Assembly (NCBI RefSeq): GCF_001399455.2
Contig: NZ_LLEI02000043.1
Location: 310,001-374,000, forward strand
Length of the DNA stretch: 64,000 bases
Origin: Vibrio bivalvicida
GTDB lineage: Bacteria > Pseudomonadota > Gammaproteobacteria > Enterobacterales > Vibrionaceae
Direction of reading: 5' to 3'
The notes beneath the pieces were generated by a model. The model saw only the letters and a list, made by a program, of their open reading frames with translations, made no database searches and was not told the DNA's origin. Position numbers and translations under genes: made by a program. Each line of letters starts with the position of its first letter. The stretch's first letter is position 1. Positions 35,277 to 44,069 of this stretch are shown here, in pieces.

Positions 35277-36806
35277 TTACTGCACTGTAATTTCTTGGCA
35301 ACCGTTATAGCAACTAGGCTTTCTGGGGCAAACTGCACCGCGGGAACAGATTACTCTCGCATCTGTCTGTATACCCCGTTCAATCCAATTGATATTGAGG
35401 ATTTTAGCTATTGTAGTGAACTCTTTTTGCATATAACGAGGGATCGCGGCACTTCCTCCATTACTCACACATAAAGACTTGAGTTCTTCGGCTAATTCGA
35501 GAGAATTGCCTCCTTGCGCATCGATCGCCGGGTTTAAATCAATTCCTGCACACAGGACGCGATTGTTTCCAGCCGGGTCTGTCATATTGACGGACTCACA
35601 ACAATATATCCTTGGTTCATCACCGACATTTAATATCGAAATTTGTGCTGAGCTGCCCTGCTGAGGTTCTGATAACCTTCTAAATACGGCCCAGTGCTGA
35701 CAAGGGTCATTCACTTTACGCATATTCCCCCAAGGAAGTGGGATACCATTTCCTCGGTAGACGGCTTTTAATTTGTTTTGTCCATAGGCATCAAAGTAGT
35801 GCCAGTGCGGATAAGGCGATACAACGGTCATACGACGCATGGCGACTGAAGGAGAAACGCCAGCTTTAAGATGAACGTCTATTTCATAACCGCTACGATC
35901 GAGAAGTTGTCTGAAAGGGACCTTGGGGCAAAGCAAGGCTCCAGCGAAAAAGCTTGATTCGAAATCTCGCCATGCTTGCAAAATATCTTGGGAGTTTAGC
36001 TCTGAAGTTGGGGACGCTTGACCGCTATCTTCCCAACTGTTGGCGTGTCCAACCGAGAGAACGCTCTTTAGGCCCTCTTTGCTGTGTAAAACGCAATGGC
36101 CAATATAGACCGCTAAATCGTATTTAAGGCGCGTTGGGTACTGTTTAAGTACTTCATTTAGATAGATGCTACCGGGGGGCTCAAAAAATGAGGTAACGAT
36201 CTGTTTTGCGCTGACACCTAGCTCATCGACTACATCTTGCGGTGGTCGCGAAATCCAACGAATCGTTAGCCCTAAACTACGCGCGATATCCATCAAATCT
36301 TCTGCCGAGAGATTCAGTCTTTTTAGGCCGACCTCCTCAGCCGCGCGCTCTAAATCTGGAAAGTGGTTCTGGTTACTTTCTTGGTGAGCTCGAATAAGCA
36401 AATGCGCAAACTGGCGGCCAGTGATACCTGTTTGCGATAGCATCTCGGGTATCGCTATCTGTAGAATGTCATTCGAAAATAGGAAACTGGGTTCAAGTGC
36501 CATACCACTTATCCCGCCACGGTTTCCTTTATCTGGTGTGATGTCTGCCTGCTCAGGTTCGTCATCTAAAAACCAAGCTGGATCTTTTTGGAACACCTCT
36601 GCAATTACCTCCAGCATATCAATGCTTGGAACGCGCTTTCCACGTTCAATCATGGATAAGTAAGAGACAGAAGGGGCGTACTCTGGGTTAACGCGTATAC
36701 AGCGTGCAGAGAGATCCTCCATAGTTAAATGGTTGCGTTTCCTCAGGTTTCTGATCTTAGTACCTAAGAAATGAGACTGGCGAATAAGGCTTTTTGACAC
36801 TGGCAT
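35277..36806 (-). CDS. XRE-family DUF3612 regulator (ScfR/RamB/PrpR-like)
   Basis: A 509-residue regulator. An N-terminal XRE HTH (about 10-75: LGTKIRNLRKRNHLTMEDLSARC, SVSYLSMIERGKRVPSIDML) is followed by an IrrE-like central region and a DUF3612 C-terminal domain. It ends in a Cys cluster C-x5-C-x5-C-x3-C (about residues 487-503: CSRGAVCPRKPSCYNGC), suggesting an Fe-S or zinc site as in the short-chain-fatty-acyl regulators. In V. cholerae a similar gene lies near glyoxylate-shunt genes (from memory). It is divergent from a malate-synthase-domain gene, its probable target. Confidence 0.82.
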   Translation of the reverse strand: MPVSKSLIRQSHFLGTKIRNLRKRNHLTMEDLSARCIRVNPEYAPSVSYLSMIERGKRVPSIDMLEVIAEVFQKDPAWFLDDEPEQADITPDKGNRGGISGMALEPSFLFSNDILQIAIPEMLSQTGITGRQFAHLLIRAHQESNQNHFPDLERAAEEVGLKRLNLSAEDLMDIARSLGLTIRWISRPPQDVVDELGVSAKQIVTSFFEPPGSIYLNEVLKQYPTRLKYDLAVYIGHCVLHSKEGLKSVLSVGHANSWEDSGQASPTSELNSQDILQAWRDFESSFFAGALLCPKVPFRQLLDRSGYEIDVHLKAGVSPSVAMRRMTVVSPYPHWHYFDAYGQNKLKAVYRGNGIPLPWGNMRKVNDPCQHWAVFRRLSEPQQGSSAQISILNVGDEPRIYCCESVNMTDPAGNNRVLCAGIDLNPAIDAQGGNSLELAEELKSLCVSNGGSAAIPRYMQKEFTTIAKILNINWIERGIQTDARVICSRGAVCPRKPSCYNGCQEITVQ

Positions 36807-36807
36807 T

Positions 36808-36951
36808 TTGTAAAATTCACATTGTAAAATTTTTGTTGTGAAATTGTAGTCAAAAATTCACTAGTATACAAACTAAGCAAAGTCACAAAATCGCAAAACA
36901 ATTAAACGCCGGTTTGGATCATTTGCTCTAGGACTTAAAAGTTGTGAAATA
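36808..36951. promoter_or_regulatory. operator repeats between the DUF3612 gene and the malate-synthase-domain gene
   Basis: TTGTAAAATT at 36808, TTGTAAAATT at 36822 and TTGTGAAATT at 36836 form three direct repeats spaced exactly 14 bases, starting right at the regulator's own start codon. A fourth copy, TTGTGAAATA, is at 36942, next to the divergent gene's SD. The repeats are seen directly; binding by the DUF3612 protein is inference. Confidence 0.6.
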
Positions 36952-36968
36952 TCCGCGAGGGAAACGCT

Positions 36969-37541
36969 ATGAATATGCTGACATTCGATAAGACTGACAT
37001 TCAAAAACAAAATAAGCCATTTATCGCTGAAGCAGTCTTCGCGGTAGAAACAATAAATGCTAACCAAGCAAGTGAGAAACAGGTAAAAGCAAAGCAGCTA
37101 CTTGACCGTTTATTCCCGCTAGAGAACGGTTCTCACAAGGAAGTAACGGCATATGTGATTGATTATCGCCACGTAATGGCATACTTCAAAGATGGAACTC
37201 ATAGTGGTCTTAAACACCCGAAACACTTTGTTGCGTATATGGGTGAGAAAGAAGACCCAACGTCAATCTTGTTCAGGGATGGCACAGGAAGCCACGTTGA
37301 GGTGACCTTTGGCAACCATAAAGGTACAGGCTGTATTGAGTTAATTGATATTGAAGATATCCAACTAGAAACATGCACCATTTTTCCCCAAGAAATGGCA
37401 GATATGGCAGCGATGCGCCACTGGATTAGCTTAGTGAAAGGTGACGAAAAAGGTAAGCCAAGAGCTTGTACAGAAGAAAAAGAGTACACCGCCAAGAATG
37501 GTGATGATTATCAACTAGAATGCTGTTACACCATGAAATAA
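36969..37541 (+). CDS. stand-alone malate synthase G insertion-domain protein
   Basis: A 190-residue soluble protein. The stretch LLDRLFPLENGSHKEVTAYV...YFKDGTHSGLKHPKHFVAYMG...DPTSILFRDGTGSHVEVTFG follows the alpha/beta insertion domain of malate synthase G (E. coli: LDQAAPLANGSHADATGYAI...KDGATTALADPAQFVGYQG...PTAVLLKNNGLHIEIQI). The following HWISLVKGDEKGK parallels RNWLGLMKGD. No catalytic barrel is present, so it cannot be a complete malate synthase. The SD CGAGGGAAACGCT precedes the ATG. It may be a domain repurposed for regulation or binding of glyoxylate/acetyl-CoA. The assignment is by eye. Confidence 0.7.
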   Translation: MNMLTFDKTDIQKQNKPFIAEAVFAVETINANQASEKQVKAKQLLDRLFPLENGSHKEVTAYVIDYRHVMAYFKDGTHSGLKHPKHFVAYMGEKEDPTSILFRDGTGSHVEVTFGNHKGTGCIELIDIEDIQLETCTIFPQEMADMAAMRHWISLVKGDEKGKPRACTEEKEYTAKNGDDYQLECCYTMK

Positions 37542-37559
37542 TCGAGATCGTGTAAAACG

Positions 37560-37589
37560 AAAAAAGGATACCATTGGGTATCCTTTTTT
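37560..37589. terminator. bidirectional terminator
   Basis: A 7-bp GC-containing core GGATACC / GGTATCC flanked by six A and six T, loop ATTG. It is shared by the convergent malate-synthase-domain and MaoC genes. Confidence 0.9.
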
Positions 37590-37609
37590 GCTTGATATGA
37601 CCGAGAGTG

Positions 37610-38299
37610 CTAGAAGTGCAGTTGAATTACAGAGGTAACCACAGCACCTGGGCGACGAACCCCTTCAATCTCAACCTTAATTTCGCGTTCAATTTCTAAT
37701 CCTTTACGAATTGGTGTCACCTTTGAAAGAGTACTTACCGCACGAACCCGGTTGCCAGCCTTTACTGGGTAAGGAAAGCGAACTTGGTTTAGGCCAATAT
37801 TGACAACCATTTTCGCGGTAGGGAACAGGTTGTTGTCAGGATCAACGCTATCTGTCAGCTTTGGCAATAGTGCCAAAGTTAAAAATCCGTGTGCGATGGT
37901 CGTCTTAAACGGAGATTCTTCAGCCGCACGCTCTGGATCTGTGTGGATCCACTGCATGTCTTGAGTCACTTGAGCAAATTGGTTGATGCGTTGTTGAGAA
38001 ACATCGAACCATTCGCCAGTGTGGATGACTTCACCAAGCTTAGATTGCAGTTCTATGAAAAGTTTTTGTGCTTCAGGCTTTAGCTCAATAGCTGTTGGCT
38101 GTTGAACAGGTGTTTGAACCTCGTCATTGACAGCAGGAGCTTGAAAATCAAGTAGACGAGTAAACAGGTGGCGGTTGTGAGCCTTGTTAACAATCTCTCC
38201 CCAGTACTCGCGTACAGTCGGAGTCATCCATTGTATAAACTCAGAATGCTGTTTAGAGATAGCTTCACCACGATGTTTAAATAAGTCTGCGACTTTCAT
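37610..38299 (-). CDS. MaoC-family (R)-specific enoyl-CoA hydratase
   Basis: A 229-residue protein. An N-terminal helical extension (about 1-85) precedes a hot-dog MaoC domain. The hydratase motif is QDMQWIHTDPERAAEESPFKTTIAHGFLTLAL, with the catalytic Asp-x4-His pair (D-MQWI-H). It hydrates trans-2-enoyl-CoA to the (R)-3-hydroxy form, supplying polyhydroxyalkanoate or fatty-acid metabolism. The N-terminal extension could aid dimerisation. It is monocistronic. Confidence 0.88.
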   Translation of the reverse strand: MKVADLFKHRGEAISKQHSEFIQWMTPTVREYWGEIVNKAHNRHLFTRLLDFQAPAVNDEVQTPVQQPTAIELKPEAQKLFIELQSKLGEVIHTGEWFDVSQQRINQFAQVTQDMQWIHTDPERAAEESPFKTTIAHGFLTLALLPKLTDSVDPDNNLFPTAKMVVNIGLNQVRFPYPVKAGNRVRAVSTLSKVTPIRKGLEIEREIKVEIEGVRRPGAVVTSVIQLHF

Positions 38300-38563
38300 A
38301 AAAACCTCTGAAATAGACGTTGTTACTCAGTTAATCCCGTAATTTTGAATCAGTTCACACTATTGTGCAATTACTTTCGGGCGTACAGTTGTTGCTTGAA
38401 AGTGATATTCTTTATTTATATCAAATGGATATAAATAAAACACTATTTTATTACCATCTCTTTTTTTAGAATGTTAGCTCCAACAATTGACGTATAAGTC
38501 ACAGAAAACATGAAATGGCTGCTTAGTTTCTCAACACTTGAAACATTGAAGGAGAATTATTGC
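38300..38563. other. gene-free region upstream of tRNA-Ser
   Basis: AT-rich promoter region of the leftward MaoC gene. No ORF with ribosome-binding site or RNA-like structure recognised. Confidence 0.4.
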
Positions 38564-38592
38564 TTTACAATCTTCAGGGCAATACCTAATAT
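38564..38592 (+). promoter_or_regulatory. tRNA-Ser promoter with GC-rich discriminator
   Basis: TTTACA (38564-38569), 17-base spacer, TAATAT (38587-38592), then ACGCCCCG before the tRNA. The GC-rich discriminator is typical of stringently controlled stable-RNA promoters. Confidence 0.7.
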
Positions 38593-38604
38593 ACGCCCCG
38601 CAAC

Positions 38605-38695
38605 GGAGAGATGGCTGAGTGGTTGAAAGCACCGGTCTTGAAAACCGGCATACGTTAATAGCGTATCTAGGGTTCAAATCCCTATCTCTCCGCCA
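38605..38695 (+). tRNA. tRNA-Ser (anticodon UGA)
   Basis: Acceptor stem GGAGAGA / TCTCTCC, discriminator G and encoded CCA. D arm TGGCTGAGTGG, anticodon stem CCGGT / ACCGG with loop CTTGAAA (anticodon TGA at 38639-38641), a long class II variable arm (CATACGTTAATAGCGTATC), and T loop GGGTTCAAATCCC. It reads UCN serine codons, mainly UCA. Confidence 0.98.
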
Positions 38696-38703
38696 CATTC
38701 AAG

Positions 38704-38733
38704 AAAAAGCCCACTGGAAACAGTGGGCTTTTT
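38704..38733 (+). terminator. tRNA-Ser terminator
   Basis: A 13-bp stem AAAAAGCCCACTG / CAGTGGGCTTTTT with a GAAA tetraloop, 9 bases after the tRNA CCA. Confidence 0.95.
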
Positions 38734-38992
38734 CGTATCTCTTTTTCCTAGTTCCCTTCCTTCGTCTTGTTACTCCTGTAAATAGAAAGTTCGTACTACT
38801 TAAACCGTAGTTTCTTAGTTTCAATTATTTATAACAACGTTCCAAATTTGTTGAACTTTGGATTACCCATGAGTTTTCCACTATTCTACTAATTGCACAT
38901 TTGATTTTTCATTTCAATTTTTTGCCATTAATTGTGGTAGCTCTGTAGGTGCTCAGGATAGCTCTGGCACCAGCGAAGGTGAGGAAAATAGA

Positions 38993-40027
38993 ATGCATAG
39001 GAAACTGACAATTTCAGCTGCGTTATTGGCTTTCTCTATAGTTAGCCTGATGTGGTGGTATTCTTCGACAACAATGAATGAAGAAACGGAAACAACGGGT
39101 TTGCCCATGACTGTTGCTCGGGGCTACTGGCCGGGCACGTTTTGGATTGAAATTGCAGATCAAAAAGACTGGTTTGAGGAAGCGGGGTTAGACGTTAAGC
39201 TATTTGATACTCACCCAGACTATTGGGGCTCATTGAAAGCTATGGTGGATGGGGAGATAGACAACAATAATTTTACGCTGTTTGATTTGATTCAGTTCAA
39301 TATTTCTGGCTCAGATATTGTGATGGTGAATATTAGTGATAACTCAATGGGGGTAGATGCAATTGTCGCCAGTCCAGAAGTGGCATCAATAACCGATCTA
39401 AAAGGTAAAGCGATTGGCGTCGATCAAGGTACTTATTTGGAGTACATCTTAGATGTAGTGTTAAAAAGGCATGGTGTAAGTGCCAGTGATGTAATCAAAG
39501 TAAATGTATCGGGAGAAGAAGCCGCATCAGAATTTGCCAAAGGGAAGCTAGATGCTATTGTCACTTGGGAGCCTATTGCTTCTCAAGCAATAGAAAGTAG
39601 ACAAGGTCACAAGCTGTTTGACACTTCAGAGATCCCAGGTATTTCACCGTCGGGGTTATCCTTTCATCGAAGTTTTATTAATGAAAGGTATGCTGATGTC
39701 CAAGCCTTTATAAACGTGTGGCATAAAACAACGCAGTTTATCTTTGATCATCCTATCGAAGCTTACAGCATCATTGCCAATATTTACGGTGTCCCACTAG
39801 AAGATGTCCAGGCATTTGCTCAACTAAACCATATCGTAGATTTACGCGGGAACGTCACTTCATTCTCTTATGGCGCTGGTTTTCAATCCTTACATGGTAC
39901 CGCAAGGCAAATAAACAAGTTCCTCATCGAGCAAAACGTAACTCAATCGCAAGTCGATAGTATGACGTTTATTGATGCACGGTTTATTCGAACTGTTCAG
40001 CATTCCTCCCAGCAGGTTTCGCAATGA
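38993..40027 (+). CDS. SsuA/THI5-like periplasmic binding protein of a two-component operon
   Basis: A 344-residue protein with an N-terminal signal or anchor helix (about 5-24) and an NMT1/SsuA-type solute-binding fold: YWPGTFWIEIADQKDWFEEAGLDVKLF, a loop DYWGSLKAMVDGEIDN, DLKGKAIGVDQGTYLEYIL, and KGKLDAIVTWEPIASQAI. No permease or ATPase follows; instead a histidine kinase overlaps its stop by 4 bases. It probably presents a small ligand (sulfonate, nitrate or pyrimidine-like in this family) to the kinase. The ligand is unknown. Confidence 0.82.
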   Translation: MHRKLTISAALLAFSIVSLMWWYSSTTMNEETETTGLPMTVARGYWPGTFWIEIADQKDWFEEAGLDVKLFDTHPDYWGSLKAMVDGEIDNNNFTLFDLIQFNISGSDIVMVNISDNSMGVDAIVASPEVASITDLKGKAIGVDQGTYLEYILDVVLKRHGVSASDVIKVNVSGEEAASEFAKGKLDAIVTWEPIASQAIESRQGHKLFDTSEIPGISPSGLSFHRSFINERYADVQAFINVWHKTTQFIFDHPIEAYSIIANIYGVPLEDVQAFAQLNHIVDLRGNVTSFSYGAGFQSLHGTARQINKFLIEQNVTQSQVDSMTFIDARFIRTVQHSSQQVSQ

Positions 40028-42321
40028 AGTTTGCCAATAAAATCACCCTTTCAATTGTAGTTGTATCAATTATCGGAGTACCTGCGTTGGTAGTGGGTAC
40101 CTTCTACTCTGCGCGAGAGTTACTGAAAAACAATATAGCTAATAGTTACCTCCAAATCGCGCAACATCAAATGCATAGCATAGACCGTGTTCTTTATACT
40201 GCGTTGCGTGATATTAAAATGATCGCTGAAGATGAAAATTTGCAAGATCTTATGCAAGAAGAATGGCAGTCAACTCAAACTTTTCCCGAATTAATTGCGA
40301 CAGACTGGGATGAGAGAACTTTCCTGACAGGACCTTGGGATCAATTGATGCTAGTAGATAGCTTTGGTCGTATTTTAATTTCTACAGATAAGAGAGCGAT
40401 TGGGCGAAGTATTGAGGATTACCCTCCAAGCAATACTGCCTTTAAGCATACAATCGAAGGTACAGATTACTATTCTGACCAAGTCCTTCCAGGAGAAGGT
40501 CAACGTGAAACTGTGATTTTCAGTGCGCCCATCAGAGCTAATCGGGGTGACAGCACGATTATAGGTGCAGTAATTGGTCATTTTGCCTGGCCAGTTGTAG
40601 CTCAAATCTTAGACGAGATTGCACCACCCGTAATTGTAGATTTGGTCAATAGTGAAGGAAGCGTTATAGCAAGATCCAACCCATTATTGAATGAGCGTTC
40701 TATCGATCGACAAGATGCCACGAACGAGTTCATAGAAGCATTTGGTAAAAGTTCGAAACAGGCTGGTGTTAATAATGATAATAATCATGAGTATGGCGCT
40801 TTGTTGGTGGTTTTTGCCGATCAAAATGGCTTGTTTGGATATAAGGGTAGTGGGTGGAAGCTGACGTTGAAAGTTCCACTGAAGAAGGCTCTAGCCCCTG
40901 TGAATGCATTGGCGAGACACGTTACTGTACTCACGGTAGTAGTGATGCTTTGCGTGATAACGGTACTCTACTTTGTCGGCAGGTTACTAGCTCGACCTGT
41001 AGAGCGGTTGACAGAAACCATAGAAGAAGTCTCACGTGGAAATCTGTCTGTGCAAGCAGATATAGATACAAGAGACGAAGTTGGAACCTTGGCTATATCG
41101 TTCAACAAAATGACTGAAATTCTACAAAGAACCACAGTTTCGAAAGACTACGTAGACAATATACTTAAAACAATGCCAGGTGCTCTATTTGTAATTAACC
41201 CTAACGGAGTTATTGCGCGGGCCAATGAGGCAGCCCTCACTCTTTTGGGGTATCAAGAACAAGCGCTTGTTGGGCAGCCATTTTCTACTGTTGTGTGTGA
41301 CCCCTATGGTAAACATTTAGAAGTGAATGATCTTATCCGAGACGGTGTTATAGCCAGTAATGAGCAACGGTATCTTGATAAGGGTCGCAATAGTATCCCA
41401 GTTTTATTGTCCGGCTCTGTTATGCGTGATGACGAAGGTAGGGTTAGAAATATTATTTGTATCGCGACCGATATTCGCGACCGTCTTATATATGAGGAAA
41501 AGTTGCGCAAGTCTACTAGCGAACTTGAATCAACAAATCAAGCTTTAAGTCTCGCCAAAAATCAGCTGATCCACTCTGCAAAAATGGCATCGATTGGTGA
41601 GTTGTCGGCAGGTTTGGCACACGAAATCAATCAACCACTTGGAGCGATTCAATTAAATGCTGAATTAATATTTTCGATAGCGGAAGAAGAGGAAGTAATT
41701 AGCAGAGAGGCCATTACTCCGATATATACCAAAATCACGGGCCAGATTCAAAGGATAACTAAGATAGTTCAGCACTTACGTACATTCAGCCGCGATGAAC
41801 AGTCTGTTGAAATGGAACCAACCGATATACGTCTTATGATTGAAGAGTCTCTCATTTTGTTTTCGCAGCGCCTCCGTTTAAGCAACATCGTTTTACACCA
41901 AGATATTTCAACCGTTTTGCCGAGTGTAGAGTGCTGTAAAATTCAAATTGAGCAGGTTTTAACAAATTTGCTTTCTAATGCAGAGCACGCAGTGTCCAAA
42001 GAGAAAAACAAGGTTATTTGGATAAGAGCCTACACAGAAAATGACTGTGTAATTATTGAGGTTGAAGATACTGGACACGGTATTTCAAGCGATAACTTAA
42101 GTCGCGTATTTGATCCGTTTTTTACAACAAAAGGAGTCGGAGAAGGCACAGGGCTAGGAATGTCGATTAGCTACGGTATCGCTTGTTCACACAATGGTCG
42201 ATTAAGTGTAGAAAGCAAATTGGGTATCGGAACTACTTTCACACTTTCTTTGCCTATCCAACAAAATGTGAATGTTCATATAGATCGGGGAAAATCAACC
42301 GTAACAATGGGAGCTAGCTGA
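40024..42321 (+). CDS. membrane sensor histidine kinase (Cache-HAMP-PAS-HisKA-HATPase)
   Basis: A 765-residue kinase: TM1 (about 8-30), periplasmic dCache-type domain (about 35-290), TM2 (about 300-322), HAMP, PAS (about 380-490), a coiled linker, HisKA with phospho-acceptor H533 (LAHEINQPLG), and HATPase with N box LTNLLSNAEHAV, G1 EDTGHGI and G2 GVGEGTGLGMSI. It is translationally coupled to the binding protein upstream (ATGA) and to the receiver downstream (TGATG). Confidence 0.93.
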   Translation: MKFANKITLSIVVVSIIGVPALVVGTFYSARELLKNNIANSYLQIAQHQMHSIDRVLYTALRDIKMIAEDENLQDLMQEEWQSTQTFPELIATDWDERTFLTGPWDQLMLVDSFGRILISTDKRAIGRSIEDYPPSNTAFKHTIEGTDYYSDQVLPGEGQRETVIFSAPIRANRGDSTIIGAVIGHFAWPVVAQILDEIAPPVIVDLVNSEGSVIARSNPLLNERSIDRQDATNEFIEAFGKSSKQAGVNNDNNHEYGALLVVFADQNGLFGYKGSGWKLTLKVPLKKALAPVNALARHVTVLTVVVMLCVITVLYFVGRLLARPVERLTETIEEVSRGNLSVQADIDTRDEVGTLAISFNKMTEILQRTTVSKDYVDNILKTMPGALFVINPNGVIARANEAALTLLGYQEQALVGQPFSTVVCDPYGKHLEVNDLIRDGVIASNEQRYLDKGRNSIPVLLSGSVMRDDEGRVRNIICIATDIRDRLIYEEKLRKSTSELESTNQALSLAKNQLIHSAKMASIGELSAGLAHEINQPLGAIQLNAELIFSIAEEEEVISREAITPIYTKITGQIQRITKIVQHLRTFSRDEQSVEMEPTDIRLMIEESLILFSQRLRLSNIVLHQDISTVLPSVECCKIQIEQVLTNLLSNAEHAVSKEKNKVIWIRAYTENDCVIIEVEDTGHGISSDNLSRVFDPFFTTKGVGEGTGLGMSISYGIACSHNGRLSVESKLGIGTTFTLSLPIQQNVNVHIDRGKSTVTMGAS

Positions 42322-42707
42322 TGAAAATATTACTGATCGACGATGATCGAGACTTTAGTGACGCAATTTATCAACATCTGTCGAGGAAAGGGTTTGATGT
42401 TGAAATCGCTTATGATGGGGTGAAGGGCTTAGAGAAATTTAATGCTACTACTCCAGACCTTGTAATCACTGACATTGTGATGCCTGATCAGGATGGGCTT
42501 GGCTTTCTGATGGCTATTCGAGACGATTCTTTTAATTTTCCATGCAAAGTCATCGCGATTTCGGGTGGTGGACGTATAGCGGGTAATACCTATCTTGAGC
42601 TCGCGAACTCATTTGGTGTAGACGCAAGTTTGACTAAGCCGATCGCATTTAAAGACTTATACGAAATTTTTGGGCAGATAGGGCTGCTTGATTGTGTTGA
42701 TAAGTAA
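42321..42707 (+). CDS. single-domain response regulator (CheY-like)
   Basis: A 128-residue receiver with the acidic pocket LIDDDRDF, phospho-acceptor D51 (VITDIVMPDQDG), Thr/Ser in IAISGG and K106 (LTKPI). There is no output domain, so it must act by protein contact or as a phosphorelay intermediate. It overlaps the kinase stop by one base. Confidence 0.92.
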   Translation: MKILLIDDDRDFSDAIYQHLSRKGFDVEIAYDGVKGLEKFNATTPDLVITDIVMPDQDGLGFLMAIRDDSFNFPCKVIAISGGGRIAGNTYLELANSFGVDASLTKPIAFKDLYEIFGQIGLLDCVDK

Positions 42708-42894
42708 TATTTTGATTCAAAGGGGATTTACTCCATGAACAGCAATGGATACGAATTATTAAATTTTTGCTCATCGTAGCTTGTAAGCGGCTAAATGTTT
42801 TAGGGCTTTGTTGACTTTGTAGCCACTAAGACTAAGACTTAATATGAGTGTGGTTTCTCATTCTTATTCAGAGTCGCAACGTCAGGAGTCCACC

Positions 42895-43950
42895 ATGATC
42901 GATGACATTCAGTTTTACGAACCAGACGAAAGTTATGGTTTTCTCTCCAATTTTTGCCAGTCTCCCATCGAAGTAAATGGTCAAATCTGGCCTACAAGTG
43001 AACATTACTATCAAGCCCAAAAATTTATCAACCCAATTACTAAAGAAGAGATCAGAAACTGTGATGGCCCTGATTCTGCGTTTGCTTTAAGTCGCACATA
43101 TCAGGAAGAGGTAAAGCCCAGTTGGAATGATGAACGTATTGGGGTTATGCGCTTCATCGTTCAAGAAAAATTCAGTCAAAACCCCAAGTTAGCTTTTAAG
43201 CTTATCAGTACTGGAGATGCCGTTTTAACAGAGCACTCTCACAAAGATGCTTTTTGGGGGGACGGAGGCAACGGCAAGGGTGAAAATCACCTTGGTAAGA
43301 TTTTGATGGAAGTCAGGGAACAGCTTAAGAGGAGCGAACCATTTAGTCTGGTTCAGTTTGTTGATAAGGCCAAGCTTCCGACAAAGTGGGGCACATTCGA
43401 AATGTTTGGCTTTATTGAGCATGAGACTGGGAAGGAGCACGTAGCTCTTGTTTACGGTGACATTAGTACTGTGCCTGCCCCACTGATTCGATTGCACTCA
43501 GAATGTTTAACAGGGGATGCATTATTCAGTACGCGTTGTGATTGTGGATTTCAACTAGATCGAGCATTACAGAATATTACCAATGAAGGGGCGGGGGTTT
43601 TACTGTACTTACGTCAAGAAGGGCGGGGTATAGGATTACTTAATAAAATCAGAGCTTATCACCTGCAAGATGATGGTGCAGATACGGTAGAAGCAAATGA
43701 AAGGCTTGGTTTTGCTGCCGATATGCGAGACTACCGATTCTGTAAAGGGATGCTGTCGTACCTTGGTATCGATTCTGTGCGGCTTATGACAAACAACCCA
43801 AGAAAACTCAAAGCTCTAGAGCGAGCCAATATCGATGTTGTTGAGCGTGTAGCGCTACAAGAAGGCTGTAATATCAACAACCAACATTATCTTGCAACTA
43901 AAGCTGAGAAGCTAGGGCATATGTTTGATAGTAGTTTTATTAAGCAGTAA
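42895..43950 (+). CDS. NADAR (YbiA-like N-glycosidase) - GTP cyclohydrolase II fusion
   Basis: A 351-residue two-domain protein. The N-terminal NADAR/COG3236 domain (about 1-150) has FLSNFCQSPIEVNGQIWPTSEHYYQAQKF, DAFWGDGGNGKGENHLGKILMEVR. The C-terminal RibA domain (about 160-350) has the zinc site C-x10-C-x-C (CLTGDALFSTRCDCG), LRQEGRGIGLLNKIRAY and MTNNPRKLKALE. RibA opens GTP for riboflavin synthesis; YbiA-type domains hydrolyse reactive early intermediates (damage control). Such a fusion in V. vulnificus has been described (from memory). AGGAG seven bases upstream fixes this ATG; an ATG 51 bases earlier has no SD. Confidence 0.92.
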   Translation: MIDDIQFYEPDESYGFLSNFCQSPIEVNGQIWPTSEHYYQAQKFINPITKEEIRNCDGPDSAFALSRTYQEEVKPSWNDERIGVMRFIVQEKFSQNPKLAFKLISTGDAVLTEHSHKDAFWGDGGNGKGENHLGKILMEVREQLKRSEPFSLVQFVDKAKLPTKWGTFEMFGFIEHETGKEHVALVYGDISTVPAPLIRLHSECLTGDALFSTRCDCGFQLDRALQNITNEGAGVLLYLRQEGRGIGLLNKIRAYHLQDDGADTVEANERLGFAADMRDYRFCKGMLSYLGIDSVRLMTNNPRKLKALERANIDVVERVALQEGCNINNQHYLATKAEKLGHMFDSSFIKQ

Positions 43951-43971
43951 GGGTATTGGAGTAACTAGTAT

Positions 43972-43998
43972 AGAGCCATCAGTTGATGGCTCTTTTTG
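43972..43998 (+). terminator. terminator of the NADAR-RibA gene
   Basis: Stem AGAGCCATC / GATGGCTCT, loop AGTT, followed by TTTT. Confidence 0.85.
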
Positions 43999-44069
43999 TA
44001 GGTTAGACTAGAAATAGAGTCAATTCAGAGTTAGTACAACAATCTTTTCCTTTAGTATGTTGGTTGACC

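Noticed and set aside
38619..38810. 63-codon plus-strand ORF
   Set aside because: It runs through tRNA-Ser(UGA) and its terminator; no ribosome-binding site.
42735..42779. 14-codon ORF MNSNGYELLNFCSS upstream of the NADAR-RibA gene
   Set aside because: SD AGGGG is nine bases away, but there are no hairpins or regulatory codons; probably chance.
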